Part shown: piece by piece, positions 46,346 through 55,151 of the stretch
Layout: every line of letters starts with the position of its first letter
How positions within the stretch are numbered: the stretch's first letter is position 1
Assembly: GCF_002954775.1 (NCBI RefSeq)
Contig: NZ_PJME01000019.1
Span: forward strand, 62,001-126,000
Source: Streptomyces geranii
GTDB taxonomy: Bacteria; Actinomycetota; Actinomycetes; Streptomycetales; Streptomycetaceae
DNA: 64,000 bases
Direction of reading: 5' to 3'
Made by a program: the position numbers and the translations under genes
Notes under the pieces: model-generated
What the model was told of the DNA's origin: nothing
Databases searched by the model: none
What the model saw: only the letters and a program-made list of their open reading frames with translations

Positions 46346-46960
46346 GTGGACACGAATCTGCGGACACGGATCCGCGCGGGGGACCACGACGCCTTCGGCG
46401 AACTCTTCGACGCGTACGCGCGCTCCGTCTACAACCATGCCTTCCGGCTGACGGGGAACTGGTCGGCGGCCGAGGACATCGTCTCGCTGACCTTCCTCGA
46501 CGCGTGGCGGCTGCGCGCCAAGGTCGACGAGGAGGGCGGCTCGCTGCGGCCCTGGCTGCTCGGCGTCGCCACCAACGTCACGCGCAACACCCGCCGCGCC
46601 GCCCGAAGACACGCCGCCGCCGTCGCCCGGCTGCCCCGCGACGAGGTCGAGCGCGACTTCGCCGACGAGGTCGCAGGCCGCCTGGACGACCTCGGCCAAC
46701 TCGCCCTCGTACAGGCCGCGTTGGCGCTGCTGCGGCGGCCCGAGCGGGAGGTGCTTGCGCTGTGCGTGTGGTCGGGGCTCGACTACCCGGCGGCGGCCGA
46801 GGCGCTGGGGGTGCCGGTGGGGACCGTACGGTCGCGGCTGTCGAGGGCGCGTACAAAGCTCGCGAAACATGTCAAAAACCTGGAACCGCCCACCGGACGC
46901 GGACAGATGAGAGGTGACCGCACCACCGCGGTCGGGCCCATGAGGGAGGCAAACCGATGA
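46346..46960 (+). CDS. ECF-type RNA polymerase sigma factor
   Basis: 204 aa. Region 2 is FGELFDAYARSVYNHAFRLT then WSAAEDIVSLTFLDAWRLRA, and region 4 is LRRPEREVLALCVWSGLDYP with AAEALGVPVGTVRSRLSRAR as the -35 recognition helix. Length and two-domain build fit ECF sigma. GTG 46346 is preceded by GAGGG. It overlaps the CU044_5270-type gene as ATGA, the usual sigma/partner arrangement, but that partner lacks a ZAS anti-sigma zinc motif. Targets unknown. Confidence 0.9.
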   Translation: MDTNLRTRIRAGDHDAFGELFDAYARSVYNHAFRLTGNWSAAEDIVSLTFLDAWRLRAKVDEEGGSLRPWLLGVATNVTRNTRRAARRHAAAVARLPRDEVERDFADEVAGRLDDLGQLALVQAALALLRRPEREVLALCVWSGLDYPAAAEALGVPVGTVRSRLSRARTKLAKHVKNLEPPTGRGQMRGDRTTAVGPMREANR

Positions 46961-47901
46961 GCACGCCACCCGGATTCTCCGAACACTCCGGATTCTCCGA
47001 GCGAGACCTTCCGCCGGGCCGTCACCGACTCCTCAAGGAGCATCTGATGACCGAGATCCGGTACCAGGACGAGAAGCGCGCCTCCCGGCGCAAGATCTGG
47101 CTGCGGCCCGCGCTCACCGCCGGGGCGGTCGCCACCGTCGCCGCGCTCACCTTCGTCGCCCTGCCGAGCGGTGAGAGAGGTACGAGCGCGGCACCCGGCC
47201 GGTCCGCCGTGACCCTGCTGCAGAACATCGCGTTCGCCGCCGAGCGCACCCAGCCGCCCGGCGACGTCCGTGACGACCAGTTCGTCTACATCAAGAGCCG
47301 GGTCGCCTACACGAGCTACGTCAACGGCGGTCCCGGGAAGCTGGAACCGGTCCACGACCGGGAGATCTGGCTGTCGGTGGACGGCATCAGGGACGGGCTC
47401 CTGGAGGAGGACAAGGAGCACCTCAGGCACCAGGTGCTGAAGTACTCGGGGGACCTGCTGGGGAAGCCCACGGCCCCCTCGGCCACCAGCTACCGCGAAC
47501 TGTCCAAGCTGCCCACCGACCCCGACAAGATGCTCGCCTGGCTGTACGAGACCGTCGGCAAGCAGGTCGACAACGAGCAACCCGACAAGGACTACCGGGC
47601 CTTCGTCCTCTTCGGCGACCTGATCCGGGAGACCCTGATGCCGCCGAAGGTGGGCGGCGCGCTCTACCGGGCCGCCGCGAAGATCCCGGGCGTCGAGGTC
47701 GTCCCGGACGTGCAGGACACGGCGGGCCGGACGGGGATCGCGGTCACCCGGACCGGCGCCGACGGTGCCGAGGAGCAGCTGATCTTCGACAAGGAGACGT
47801 ACACGTTCCTCGGGGAGCGGTCGCTCGACGACGGCGAGCAGACCGGCAGCAGCTCGGTCATGGAGCGCGCGGTGGTCGACCGGGCCGGCGAACGCCCGTG
47901 A
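46957..47901 (+). CDS. CU044_5270-type membrane-anchored protein
   Basis: 314 aa, cotranscribed with the sigma factor. A cytoplasmic N-terminus of about 50 residues (RHRLLKEHLMTEIRYQDEKR) leads to one helix (LRPALTAGAVATVAALTFVA) and a large extracytoplasmic domain (QFVYIKSRVAYTSYVNGGPG, IWLSVDGIRDGLL, ETYTFLGERSLDDG). This matches the CU044_5270 family that accompanies ECF sigma factors in actinobacteria. It may be an anti-sigma or signal-receiving partner. There is no HxxxCxxC motif in the N-terminus, so a classic zinc anti-sigma is unlikely. Confidence 0.85.
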   Translation: MSTPPGFSEHSGFSERDLPPGRHRLLKEHLMTEIRYQDEKRASRRKIWLRPALTAGAVATVAALTFVALPSGERGTSAAPGRSAVTLLQNIAFAAERTQPPGDVRDDQFVYIKSRVAYTSYVNGGPGKLEPVHDREIWLSVDGIRDGLLEEDKEHLRHQVLKYSGDLLGKPTAPSATSYRELSKLPTDPDKMLAWLYETVGKQVDNEQPDKDYRAFVLFGDLIRETLMPPKVGGALYRAAAKIPGVEVVPDVQDTAGRTGIAVTRTGADGAEEQLIFDKETYTFLGERSLDDGEQTGSSSVMERAVVDRAGERP

Positions 47902-49491
47902 TCACGACGGCGGCGGCAGGCAGCTCTTCTCCGGGGGCTTCCCGGTCGGCCAGGCGATCTTGACGAAGTCGGCGTGCCGGTCGTGGGTCAGTCTCACGAT
48001 CGGCACGGCCTTGTTGTACGGGTTGCCGTTGTTGTCGAGGCAGATCCAGCCGCTCGCGCCGTTCACCCGGGCGGAGCCGCTGACGTTGGTCCACTGGTCA
48101 CGCACGTCGGTGAGGGTCGGGGCACTCTCGCCGCCGGGCGTGGCCTCGCGGATGCCCGTGACGGTGAGCCGCATCGCGTCGTACGCCACGATGAGCTGGC
48201 CGTCCTCCAGGCCGATCTCGCCGATCGGCAGGGGCTTGTCGGTCTTGGCCGCGGTGTTCGCCTCGGCGGCGTCCAGCAGATCGTTCAGATCCTGGGCGTC
48301 CGCCGCCGAACCCCCGGTGCTCGGGGGGTTCTCGAACCATGCGTCCGGGTGGGCGAGGGCGCTGTAGTGGAGCGAGATGGTGCCGTCCTTGAGGGCCTCG
48401 GGGTCGAGTTTCCTGTCGCCGGTGAGGTAGGACGCGTCGTCGCCGCTGAGGATGGTGAACCTGCGCTCCCGGCAGCCCCGGTCGCCGAGCGCGTTGATGA
48501 ACTGGCGCAGCTGGGTGTGGCGGCCGGCGAACAGGACGGTGTCCACGTCCTGTGCGGTGTCGCACAGCCGGTCCCTGATCTGCCGGAAGTCGTTGGCGGT
48601 GGTGCCCTCCTCGGTGCGGTCGGCGGGCGAGGTGAAGGGCCAGGGCTGGTAGCGCGAGCCCGTCAGCAGCTTCTCGAAGGACTCCTGGAGCGTGAGGGTG
48701 TACGGGTCGCCCGGATCGTCGTACACCAGCACCGCCCTGTCGGCCTCCACCTTGGCGAAGGAGGCCAGGGCGCGGGCCTCGTCGGTGTTGGTGGGAGCGA
48801 CCCGGGCCAGCCCCGGGAAGGGTTTCTCGTCCTGGGCGCTGCCCTGCTGGCCGTTGGCGAGGCTGTCGGCGGTGATGGAGGTGCCGACGACGGGGATGCC
48901 CCGGTGGGTCAGCTCCCTCACCGCCCGGGTGTTCTCCTCGGTGCTGAGCCCTATCCCGGTGACCGCGCGCAGCCGGTCCGAGGTGGTCGTCATCCCCTCC
49001 AGCTGGTCGACCGTGTGCTCCCAATGGGCGCCGGTGCGGCCCGGGTTGGCGAGCACCAGCCGGATCGGCGGAGTCTCGCCGTTCGCGTCGTGGTTCATCT
49101 TCCACTGGGCGAGATAGGCGCCCTGGAGTTCGTGCAGGACATCCCTGAGGTTGTCCGCGTCGGTCGCGGTGAACGGCTCGAACAGGGCGACGGTGACGTA
49201 GTCGTCGCCGAGGGAGTCGTTCTCGCGGTCGATCGCCCTGATGGTGTCGGCGAGTTGGGGGCGCCCGAAGGAGTAGTCGGTGGCCGAGACGCCCACGCAC
49301 TCCTCGCTGCCCTCCGGCCGCGTCACACCGGGCGCGCACGAACGGTCGTCGTACGTCCACTCCCTGACCCCGTAGGCCAGCCCGACCACCAGTCCGGTGA
49401 CCAGCAGCAGCGCCAGGAACCGGCGCAGCGGGATCTCCCAGACCCCCTCGCGCAGCCGGGTCGCGAGCCTTCCCAGTCCCCTGCGGGCCAT
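47902..49491 (-). CDS. Membrane-anchored periplasmic-binding-type receptor
   Basis: 529 aa. A short basic N-terminus and one helix (RFLALLLVTGLVVGLAYGV, ~23-41) anchor a two-lobed ligand-binding fold like amino acid or branched-chain substrate-binding proteins: DYVTVALFEPFTATDADNLR, LVLANPGRTGAHWEHTVDQL, GIGLSTEENTRAVRELTHRG and GQLIVAYDAMRLTVTGI. Cys pairs (DRSC...SEEC, RGCRERR, SGWICLDNN) could form disulfides. No ABC permease or ATPase of a transporter lies nearby. Its ATG shares a base with the stop of the P-loop ATPase gene, so the two work together, perhaps as a sensor. Confidence 0.78.
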   Translation of the reverse strand: MARRGLGRLATRLREGVWEIPLRRFLALLLVTGLVVGLAYGVREWTYDDRSCAPGVTRPEGSEECVGVSATDYSFGRPQLADTIRAIDRENDSLGDDYVTVALFEPFTATDADNLRDVLHELQGAYLAQWKMNHDANGETPPIRLVLANPGRTGAHWEHTVDQLEGMTTTSDRLRAVTGIGLSTEENTRAVRELTHRGIPVVGTSITADSLANGQQGSAQDEKPFPGLARVAPTNTDEARALASFAKVEADRAVLVYDDPGDPYTLTLQESFEKLLTGSRYQPWPFTSPADRTEEGTTANDFRQIRDRLCDTAQDVDTVLFAGRHTQLRQFINALGDRGCRERRFTILSGDDASYLTGDRKLDPEALKDGTISLHYSALAHPDAWFENPPSTGGSAADAQDLNDLLDAAEANTAAKTDKPLPIGEIGLEDGQLIVAYDAMRLTVTGIREATPGGESAPTLTDVRDQWTNVSGSARVNGASGWICLDNNGNPYNKAVPIVRLTHDRHADFVKIAWPTGKPPEKSCLPPPS

Positions 49492-51647
49492 CACGCGCCT
49501 CCGTCGGTGCGGTCGTCGTCGGCGGCGTCCTCGTCGCCCGGGGTGCGCAGCGGGCGGCCGGCCAGCGCGGCCTCGGGCCACTCCTGCGAGGCCTGCCACA
49601 GCAGGGCGTTGCTGGCGCGCGGGTCGTTGGACAGCTGCTCCAGTTCGTAGCGCAGCCGCTCGCAGAGGCGTCGGTCGGGCAGCACGAGCGGGTCGGTCAA
49701 CTGCCAGACGGCGTGCAGCAGTCGGCGTATCCGCAGGTGCAGTACGGCGTCCACGCCGTCCGGCGGGAGCTGTTCGGCGTCGGTGCGGCCGAAGGCGATC
49801 CGGGCGCGGTGGTGGTCGCCGCCGACGAAGTCGTGGCCCTCGGTGTCGTGGGCGTGGAAGTAGGGCGCGGACGCGATGAAGAGGAGGGAGTCGAGCCAGA
49901 TGGCGGTGTCGAGGGTGTGGAAGGTGTCGCGGAGGTGGGCGACGGCGGGTCCGGTGTCGCCGAGGGCGAGTTCGTGGTGGAGGCGGTAGCGGGCGGCCGA
50001 CGGTTCGGGCCCGTCGTAGTGCCGGATGAGGGTCTCGTGGACGTCCCGCCACTTGCCGTGGTCGGCGTTGCGGTGGTGCAGCCGCAGCAGGAGCAGGGTG
50101 CGGACGAAGAGGTCGCCGACGAACTGGCCCGGTACGGCGGGCAGTCCCTCCGCCGTGAGCCGGGCCTCCAGGGCGCGGATGCTCGACGGGCCGAAGTCGT
50201 CCGGGAGTTGGGCGGCGGCGAGCGCGCAGGCCGACTCGTGGTCGTGGGCGGCGGCCAGCACGGTGAGTTCGCCGAGCCGGTCGGCGGGGACCAGCCGGTC
50301 GAGGAGTTCGCGGTAGACGGGCCGGCCGTCGCGGTCCTCGTGCAGCACGAGTTCGGCGGTGAGCAGGGCGCCGAAGGGCGCGGTGGGTGGCAGCCGGGGC
50401 AGGTTCTGCCGGGCGGACTCGGCGAGCAGGGCGATGCCCAGGGGGTTCCCGCAGGTCAACCGGTGGGTGGCGGGCGGGAGTTCGGGCGGGACGGCGACCG
50501 TCGTACCCGTACAGACCGCGTCGACGATGTGCAGGGTGTCGTCGGAGGAGAGCGGCGGCAGCGACACCAGCAGGGCGCGGGAGGCGGCCGTGTCGGCGGC
50601 GGTCCAGCGGGTGCGCTGGGCGGTCTCGCGCAGGTCCCGGCGGACGGCGTTGCGCAGCGCGGACCGGCCGCTGCTGCCGCCGCTGCCGCGCACGGCGGCG
50701 ATGAAGGCGACCTGGTCGTGGATGCCCTCGGAGCGGTCGCGCAGCACCTGCTCGATGAGTTCACGGCCCGGCGACCCCTGGGCGTTGTCGACCAGCACGA
50801 GCGGACGCCCGAGGCGCTGCAGGTGCGCGCGCACTCCGGCGTAGGCGTCGGTGAGGTCGGCGAGCAGGGCGCGGACGAGATAGCGCTCCGCGTGCTCGCG
50901 GGAGGTGCCGCCGGCCCTGAAGTGGTCGGAGAGCAGCCGGAGTCCGAGTTCGGCGCGGTCACCGGCGTTCGGATAGGTGCGGTACCAGGTGGAGGCCCGG
51001 CGCTGGCGCGAACCCGAGGAACGGTCCGTCATGGCCTCCAGCGTCGCCTCGATGACCGCCGTCACCAGCGGGTCGTCGCTGACGGCCGCCGCGACCGCCT
51101 TCGCCGCCACCCGGCCCGCCCAGCGGGCGGCGAAGCCGGTGAACCAGGAGCCGCTCTCGCCCAGCAGCAGCATCCGCTGGACCTCCCACCGGATGCGCTC
51201 GGTGTCGGCGTTGCCCCAGCCCCCGGCGGCCACCGCGATCAGCCCCGACATCAGCCGGGGGAAGGCGATCCGCCGGGCGCCCGTGACGGGCTCGGCGAGC
51301 TGCTCGGCGATCACCAGGAGGGCCTGCGCGAGCGGCGACCAGGCCTGCGCCGGACGCGACTCGAACGACCCGGTGAACTGCGGGTCCTCGCAGTCGATCA
51401 GCGCGATCGGGGTGTGCCCCTGGTAGGCGGCGCGTAACTCGCCGAGAACCGCGCTCTTGCCGAGGCCGCGCCCGGCGGTGAGGACGACGAACGGCGGCTC
51501 ACGGGGGTGTTCGAGCGGGGCGGCGATGTGATGGTGGGGCCGAAGACCGATGAGCCGGGGTGCGAGCCCCGGCGGTTCGGTGTCGAAGAGCGCCCCGCGT
51601 CCGTGCAGCCGTCTGAGCACCGCATCCCTCCCCCTGGGGCTGCCCAT
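49491..51647 (-). CDS. P-loop ATPase paired with the receptor (STAND/AAA-like)
   Basis: 718 aa. Walker A is VVLTAGRGLGKSAVLGELRA (~55-75) and LVLVDNAQGSPGRELIEQVL supplies a Walker-B-like segment. A large helical C-terminal half follows with repeats (RYRLHHELALGDTGPAVAHL, LLHAVWQLTDPLVL). No kinase, protease or membrane helix is seen. STAND-type signal ATPases have this build. The start ATG at 51647 lies 12 bases after a 17-bp tandem repeat. It precedes and overlaps the receptor gene. Confidence 0.75.
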   Translation of the reverse strand: MGSPRGRDAVLRRLHGRGALFDTEPPGLAPRLIGLRPHHHIAAPLEHPREPPFVVLTAGRGLGKSAVLGELRAAYQGHTPIALIDCEDPQFTGSFESRPAQAWSPLAQALLVIAEQLAEPVTGARRIAFPRLMSGLIAVAAGGWGNADTERIRWEVQRMLLLGESGSWFTGFAARWAGRVAAKAVAAAVSDDPLVTAVIEATLEAMTDRSSGSRQRRASTWYRTYPNAGDRAELGLRLLSDHFRAGGTSREHAERYLVRALLADLTDAYAGVRAHLQRLGRPLVLVDNAQGSPGRELIEQVLRDRSEGIHDQVAFIAAVRGSGGSSGRSALRNAVRRDLRETAQRTRWTAADTAASRALLVSLPPLSSDDTLHIVDAVCTGTTVAVPPELPPATHRLTCGNPLGIALLAESARQNLPRLPPTAPFGALLTAELVLHEDRDGRPVYRELLDRLVPADRLGELTVLAAAHDHESACALAAAQLPDDFGPSSIRALEARLTAEGLPAVPGQFVGDLFVRTLLLLRLHHRNADHGKWRDVHETLIRHYDGPEPSAARYRLHHELALGDTGPAVAHLRDTFHTLDTAIWLDSLLFIASAPYFHAHDTEGHDFVGGDHHRARIAFGRTDAEQLPPDGVDAVLHLRIRRLLHAVWQLTDPLVLPDRRLCERLRYELEQLSNDPRASNALLWQASQEWPEAALAGRPLRTPGDEDAADDDRTDGGA

Positions 51648-51658
51648 ACTGCTGTTCA

Positions 51659-51691
51659 GTGTGCTGTTTGTCGCGGTGTGCTGTTTGTCGC
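51659..51691. repeat. 17-bp tandem repeat upstream of the ATPase gene
   Basis: GTGTGCTGTTTGTCGC appears at 51659-51674 and 51676-51691, a unit of 17. It ends 12 bases before the ATPase start on the minus strand and lies in the likely 5' leader or promoter. On the minus strand TTACACT at about 51703-51709 could be a -10 element. Confidence 0.6.
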
Positions 51692-51792
51692 AGTAACCCC
51701 AGTGTAAGAAGAGGGAGTTGCATCGGACCAGATGGCGGGATGTCCGTTGAGTTACGAAATTATCGGCCCGATGCCAAGCCCTGTACGGCGGT

Positions 51793-52788
51793 TCAGTCGA
51801 CCGTGATCGAGTCCAGCTGCCCCCGCAGGTAGACGTGCGAGTCGAAGGGTTCGTAGGCGACCCGGCCCACCGGCGCGGGCACCGACTCGACGATCGTGCC
51901 CGGGGTGCACTCGCCGAAGTAGACGAGCGACATCAGCTCCTCGGCGGGCGCGTCGGCCGGCGGCGGCAGCACCCGGTGCCGCCCTGACCGCCACCGGTCT
52001 CCGGTCCAACGGGCCATCAGATCACCGATGTTGATGGTGAACGCCTCGGGGTCGAAGGGCGCGTCCTCCCAGCCGCCGTCGTCCGTGTAGACCTGCAGCC
52101 CGCCCTTCCCGGCCTGCCGGTCGAGGATGGTGACGGTCCCGAAGTCGGTGTGCGGCCCGATCCTGAACTGCCCCGGCTCAGGCTCCCCGACGACCTCGAT
52201 ACCCGGGTACCAGTTGATGTTGAAGCCGTACGTCGGATGGTCCATGTGCCGGGAGAAGAAGTCGGGTTCGAGCCCGAGCGCGTCCCCGAGCAGGGTCAGC
52301 AGCTCCTTCTCCAGCTCGCCCATCCGGCCGAGGTACTCCTCGCACAGCGCCCGCAGTTCGGGTGCCTCGGCGGGCCAGACATTGGGCGCGTACCACTCGG
52401 CGTCGACGACCGGATCGTCGAAGGGCTCGTCGGTGGCGAAGGACAGCGACTCCTTCAGATCCGGCGGAGTCTCGGTCCCCTCCGAGTACCCGTTGGCCTC
52501 GGCCCCGGGCCCGAGCCACCCCCGCCCGCCGACCTTCACCGCGTACCGCTCCTTGACCTCGGCGGGCAGCGCGAAGAAGGCACGGGCGGCCTCCCGCACC
52601 CCGGCCCGCAGCGCGGGATCGACGCCGTGCCCGGTGACCAGCAGGAAACCGGCGGTCTGGAGGGCCTCGTCGACGGTACGGGCGATGGCGGCGCGGGTGT
52701 CGGGGTCCCCGGAGAGCCAGGGCCGCAGGTCGATGGTCGGAATGCGCGGGGCGGCGGTGGGGGCCGCTGCCGACGTGGGGTCACTCAC
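51793..52788 (-). CDS. 2-oxoglutarate/Fe(II) oxygenase, isopenicillin-N-synthase-like
   Basis: 331 aa. IPTIDLRPWLSGDPDTRAAI and FLLVTGHGVDPALR are the N-terminal family block. The iron ligands are in RIGPHTDFGTVTIL (His, Asp) and RWRSGRHRVLPPPAD (His) with the following Arg-x-Ser-like region for 2-oxoglutarate; LMSLVYFGECTPGTIVE follows. It overlaps the deaminase gene by eight bases and belongs to the same operon opposite PucR. A purine- or pyrimidine-derived substrate is suggested by context only. Confidence 0.9.
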   Translation of the reverse strand: MSDPTSAAAPTAAPRIPTIDLRPWLSGDPDTRAAIARTVDEALQTAGFLLVTGHGVDPALRAGVREAARAFFALPAEVKERYAVKVGGRGWLGPGAEANGYSEGTETPPDLKESLSFATDEPFDDPVVDAEWYAPNVWPAEAPELRALCEEYLGRMGELEKELLTLLGDALGLEPDFFSRHMDHPTYGFNINWYPGIEVVGEPEPGQFRIGPHTDFGTVTILDRQAGKGGLQVYTDDGGWEDAPFDPEAFTINIGDLMARWTGDRWRSGRHRVLPPPADAPAEELMSLVYFGECTPGTIVESVPAPVGRVAYEPFDSHVYLRGQLDSITVD

Positions 52789-53257
52789 CGATGTCCTCGT
52801 TCCACAGTGCGGGATTGTTCTTGACGAAGTCGCGCATCAGGCCGACGCACTCGGGATCGTCGAGCAGCACGATCTCGACGCCGTGCTCGGCCAGCCAGTC
52901 ATGGCCACCGTGAAAGGTCACGGCCTCGCCGACGACCACCCGGGAGATCCCGAACTGCCGGACCAGACCCGAGCAGTACCAGCAGGGCGAGAGCGTGGTG
53001 ACCATGGTCGTCCCACGGTACGAACGCTGCCGTCCCGCGTTCCGGAACGCGGCCGTCTCCCCGTGCGTCGAGGGGTCGCCGTCCTGGACGCGCCGGTTGT
53101 GCCCGCGCCCGAGGAGCGCGCCGTCGGCCCCGTAGAGCGCGGCGCCGATCGGGATACCACCCTCGGCGAGCCCGGCACGGGCCTCGTCCAGGGCGACGGC
53201 GAGCCAGGAGCGGGCCTGGGCCGGATCCAGCGGAGCCATCGGATGCTGCTGATTCAT
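52781..53257 (-). CDS. Cytidine/guanine-deaminase-family nucleoside deaminase
   Basis: 158 aa zinc deaminase. The catalytic signature is in THGETAAFRNAG (HxE, with Glu as proton shuttle) and TLSPCWYCSGLVRQFGISRV (PCxxC zinc ligands). GGIPIGAALYGADGALLGRG is the entry fold. It resembles bacterial cytosine or guanine deaminase-like proteins. ATG 53257 has AGGAGAG before it. It is divergent from the PucR regulator and is probably under its control. Precise base not assigned. Confidence 0.88.
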   Translation of the reverse strand: MNQQHPMAPLDPAQARSWLAVALDEARAGLAEGGIPIGAALYGADGALLGRGHNRRVQDGDPSTHGETAAFRNAGRQRSYRGTTMVTTLSPCWYCSGLVRQFGISRVVVGEAVTFHGGHDWLAEHGVEIVLLDDPECVGLMRDFVKNNPALWNEDIGE

Positions 53258-53357
53258 GGGTCCACTCTCCTTCGACGGAAACACCGGGGCAACGTGCGGA
53301 AAGTACTCTCCGGACATCCCCCAGCAGGACGAAGTGTCAGCGCCTTGGGAGGCACCC

Positions 53358-54596
53358 GTGCCCGCACTCACCCTCCGAGAAGTCCTGGCCCTCGACCCGG
53401 TCCGCGCGGCCGACCCCGAACTGCTCACCGGCCGCTCGGCACTGGACCGTCCGGTGCGCTGGGTGCACTCCAGTGAGGTGTACGAGGGCGCGAACTTCCT
53501 GGACGGCGGCGAACTGCTGCTGACCAACGGTTTCGGGCTCACCGACACGGCCGAGGAGGCCCGGCGCCGGTACGTCCGCGAGCTGACCGCCCGGGGCGCG
53601 GCGGCCCTGGCGGTGGAGATCGGCCGCTCGCTCCCGACGATGCCGCCCGAGGTGACGGACGAGGCCCACCGCCTCGGCCTGCCCCTCCTCGCCCTCCACC
53701 GGGTCGTCCCCTTCGTCCGCATCACGGAGGCCGCCAACCGGGCGATCGTCGCCCGCGGCCTGTCCGGCCGTACGCCGGTCCGCCCCTGGGGCGACGACCA
53801 CACGGCCGCCCTGCTCGCCGACCTGGCCGACGGCCAGCCCCTGAACCAGCCCGAGGTCGAGGCGAGGGCCGCGCTGTCCGGCTTCCACCCGGGACCGGGG
53901 GCCCGCCTGATCGGCGTATCGGTGCACGGCACCCGAGACGTCGGCACGATGGACCGGGCGGCACGCACGCTGGGCGGCTCGGTGCTGCGGGCGGCGTTCC
54001 CAGGGGACGTACTGGCCCTGATCGCGGTACTGGCGAGGGACCGGGACCCGGTACGGGCGGTGCAGGAGGCCTTCCGTACGACGACCGCCCCCGGCCTGAC
54101 CGTCGCCGTGGGCCACGCGGTCGACGCCGGCGACGGCTGGCTGCGCTGGAGCGAGACGCTGCGCGCGGCCCGTACGACCCTGGAACTGGCCCTGACGGTG
54201 CCGCCCCCGGAGCCGCCCGCACCCCAGGGCCCCCTGGTGACGTCGTCCCGCGCCCTGGCCCTGGAACGCGAACTGACCCGAGGCGGCGTCGAGGCCAACC
54301 GCGACCGCCTGACCCGGCTGGTCCAACACACCCTCGCCCCGCTGCTGGCCTGGGAGGCGGCCCACCCCAGCGACCTGGTCCGCACCCTGGAGGTCCACCT
54401 CCGCAACGGCTGCTCCCCGACCCGCACGGCAACCCTCCTCCACATCGGCCGCCAGTCCCTGTACCAGCGCCTGGAACGCATCGAGTCGCTGCTCGGCCTG
54501 GAGATCGACGACCCGGATCTGCTGGGGGAGCTGCTCACGGCGGCGTGCGCGTGGCGGGTGGTGCGGCCCAACTCGGCTGCCCTGATCGCCTGTTAG
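53358..54596 (+). CDS. PucR-family transcriptional regulator
   Basis: 412 aa from GTG 53358, with GGGAGG five bases upstream. The N-terminal PucR domain runs LTLREVLALDPVRAADPELL, RPVRWVHSSEVYEGANFLDG, ELLLTNGFGLTDTAEE. The C-terminal ~70 residues form the PucR HTH: LVRTLEVHLRNGCSPTRTAT, LLHIGRQSLYQRLERIESLL, GLEID. The middle resembles a GGDEF-derived sensory part. Such regulators sense purine or allantoin states. It is divergent from the deaminase-oxygenase operon, about 100 bases away, which suggests a substrate-induced catabolic system. Confidence 0.92.
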   Translation: MPALTLREVLALDPVRAADPELLTGRSALDRPVRWVHSSEVYEGANFLDGGELLLTNGFGLTDTAEEARRRYVRELTARGAAALAVEIGRSLPTMPPEVTDEAHRLGLPLLALHRVVPFVRITEAANRAIVARGLSGRTPVRPWGDDHTAALLADLADGQPLNQPEVEARAALSGFHPGPGARLIGVSVHGTRDVGTMDRAARTLGGSVLRAAFPGDVLALIAVLARDRDPVRAVQEAFRTTTAPGLTVAVGHAVDAGDGWLRWSETLRAARTTLELALTVPPPEPPAPQGPLVTSSRALALERELTRGGVEANRDRLTRLVQHTLAPLLAWEAAHPSDLVRTLEVHLRNGCSPTRTATLLHIGRQSLYQRLERIESLLGLEIDDPDLLGELLTAACAWRVVRPNSAALIAC

Positions 54597-54605
54597 CGTG
54601 CGCGG

Positions 54606-55151
54606 ATGGAAGATCTTGGGCGCATTGCCTGGCCGCCGCCGGAGCCGATCAGGACCGAGAGACTGGTCCTGCGCGAGTCCGAGGCCCGCGACCGGCCGAC
54701 GTTCATCGAACTGCATGCCTCGCCAGAGGTGCACACCTACCTCGGCGGCCCCCGCCCGCGCGCCGAGCTTGAGCGCGAGATGCCCGGCACGCCAGGGCAC
54801 CGGCCCGGCAGCTTCGTGGTCGAACTCGACGGCGAGATGATCGGCCAGCTCCTCCTCAGAAGGGCGACGACCCACAGCCGCCCGGCGGCCAAGGGCAAGC
54901 TGGACCTCGGCTACCTGTTCCTGCCGAGGTCATGGGGACACGGCTACGCGGCCGAGGCGTGCGAGGCGGCACTGGACTGGCTGACGACCGTGTTCCCCGA
55001 CGAGCCGGTGATCCTCACGACCCAGACGGCCAACAAGTCGTCGATGCGGCTCGCGGAGAAGCTGGGCTTCACGGAGCTGGAGCGGTTCGAGGCGTGGGAG
55101 GCGGAGCAGTGGCTGGGCGAGCGGCTGCCGCAGGGGCGTAAAAGCAGATGA
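54606..55151 (+). CDS. GNAT acetyltransferase
   Basis: 181 aa RimJ/RimL-like enzyme. IRTERLVLRESEARDRPTFI opens it, LGYLFLPRSWGHGYAAEACE contains the acetyl-CoA loop (WGHGYA), and TANKSSMRLAEKLGFTELER is the C-terminal block. ATG at 54606 lies nine bases after the pucR stop. It overlaps the repeat protein gene by four bases. Substrate unknown. Confidence 0.9.
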   Translation: MEDLGRIAWPPPEPIRTERLVLRESEARDRPTFIELHASPEVHTYLGGPRPRAELEREMPGTPGHRPGSFVVELDGEMIGQLLLRRATTHSRPAAKGKLDLGYLFLPRSWGHGYAAEACEAALDWLTTVFPDEPVILTTQTANKSSMRLAEKLGFTELERFEAWEAEQWLGERLPQGRKSR

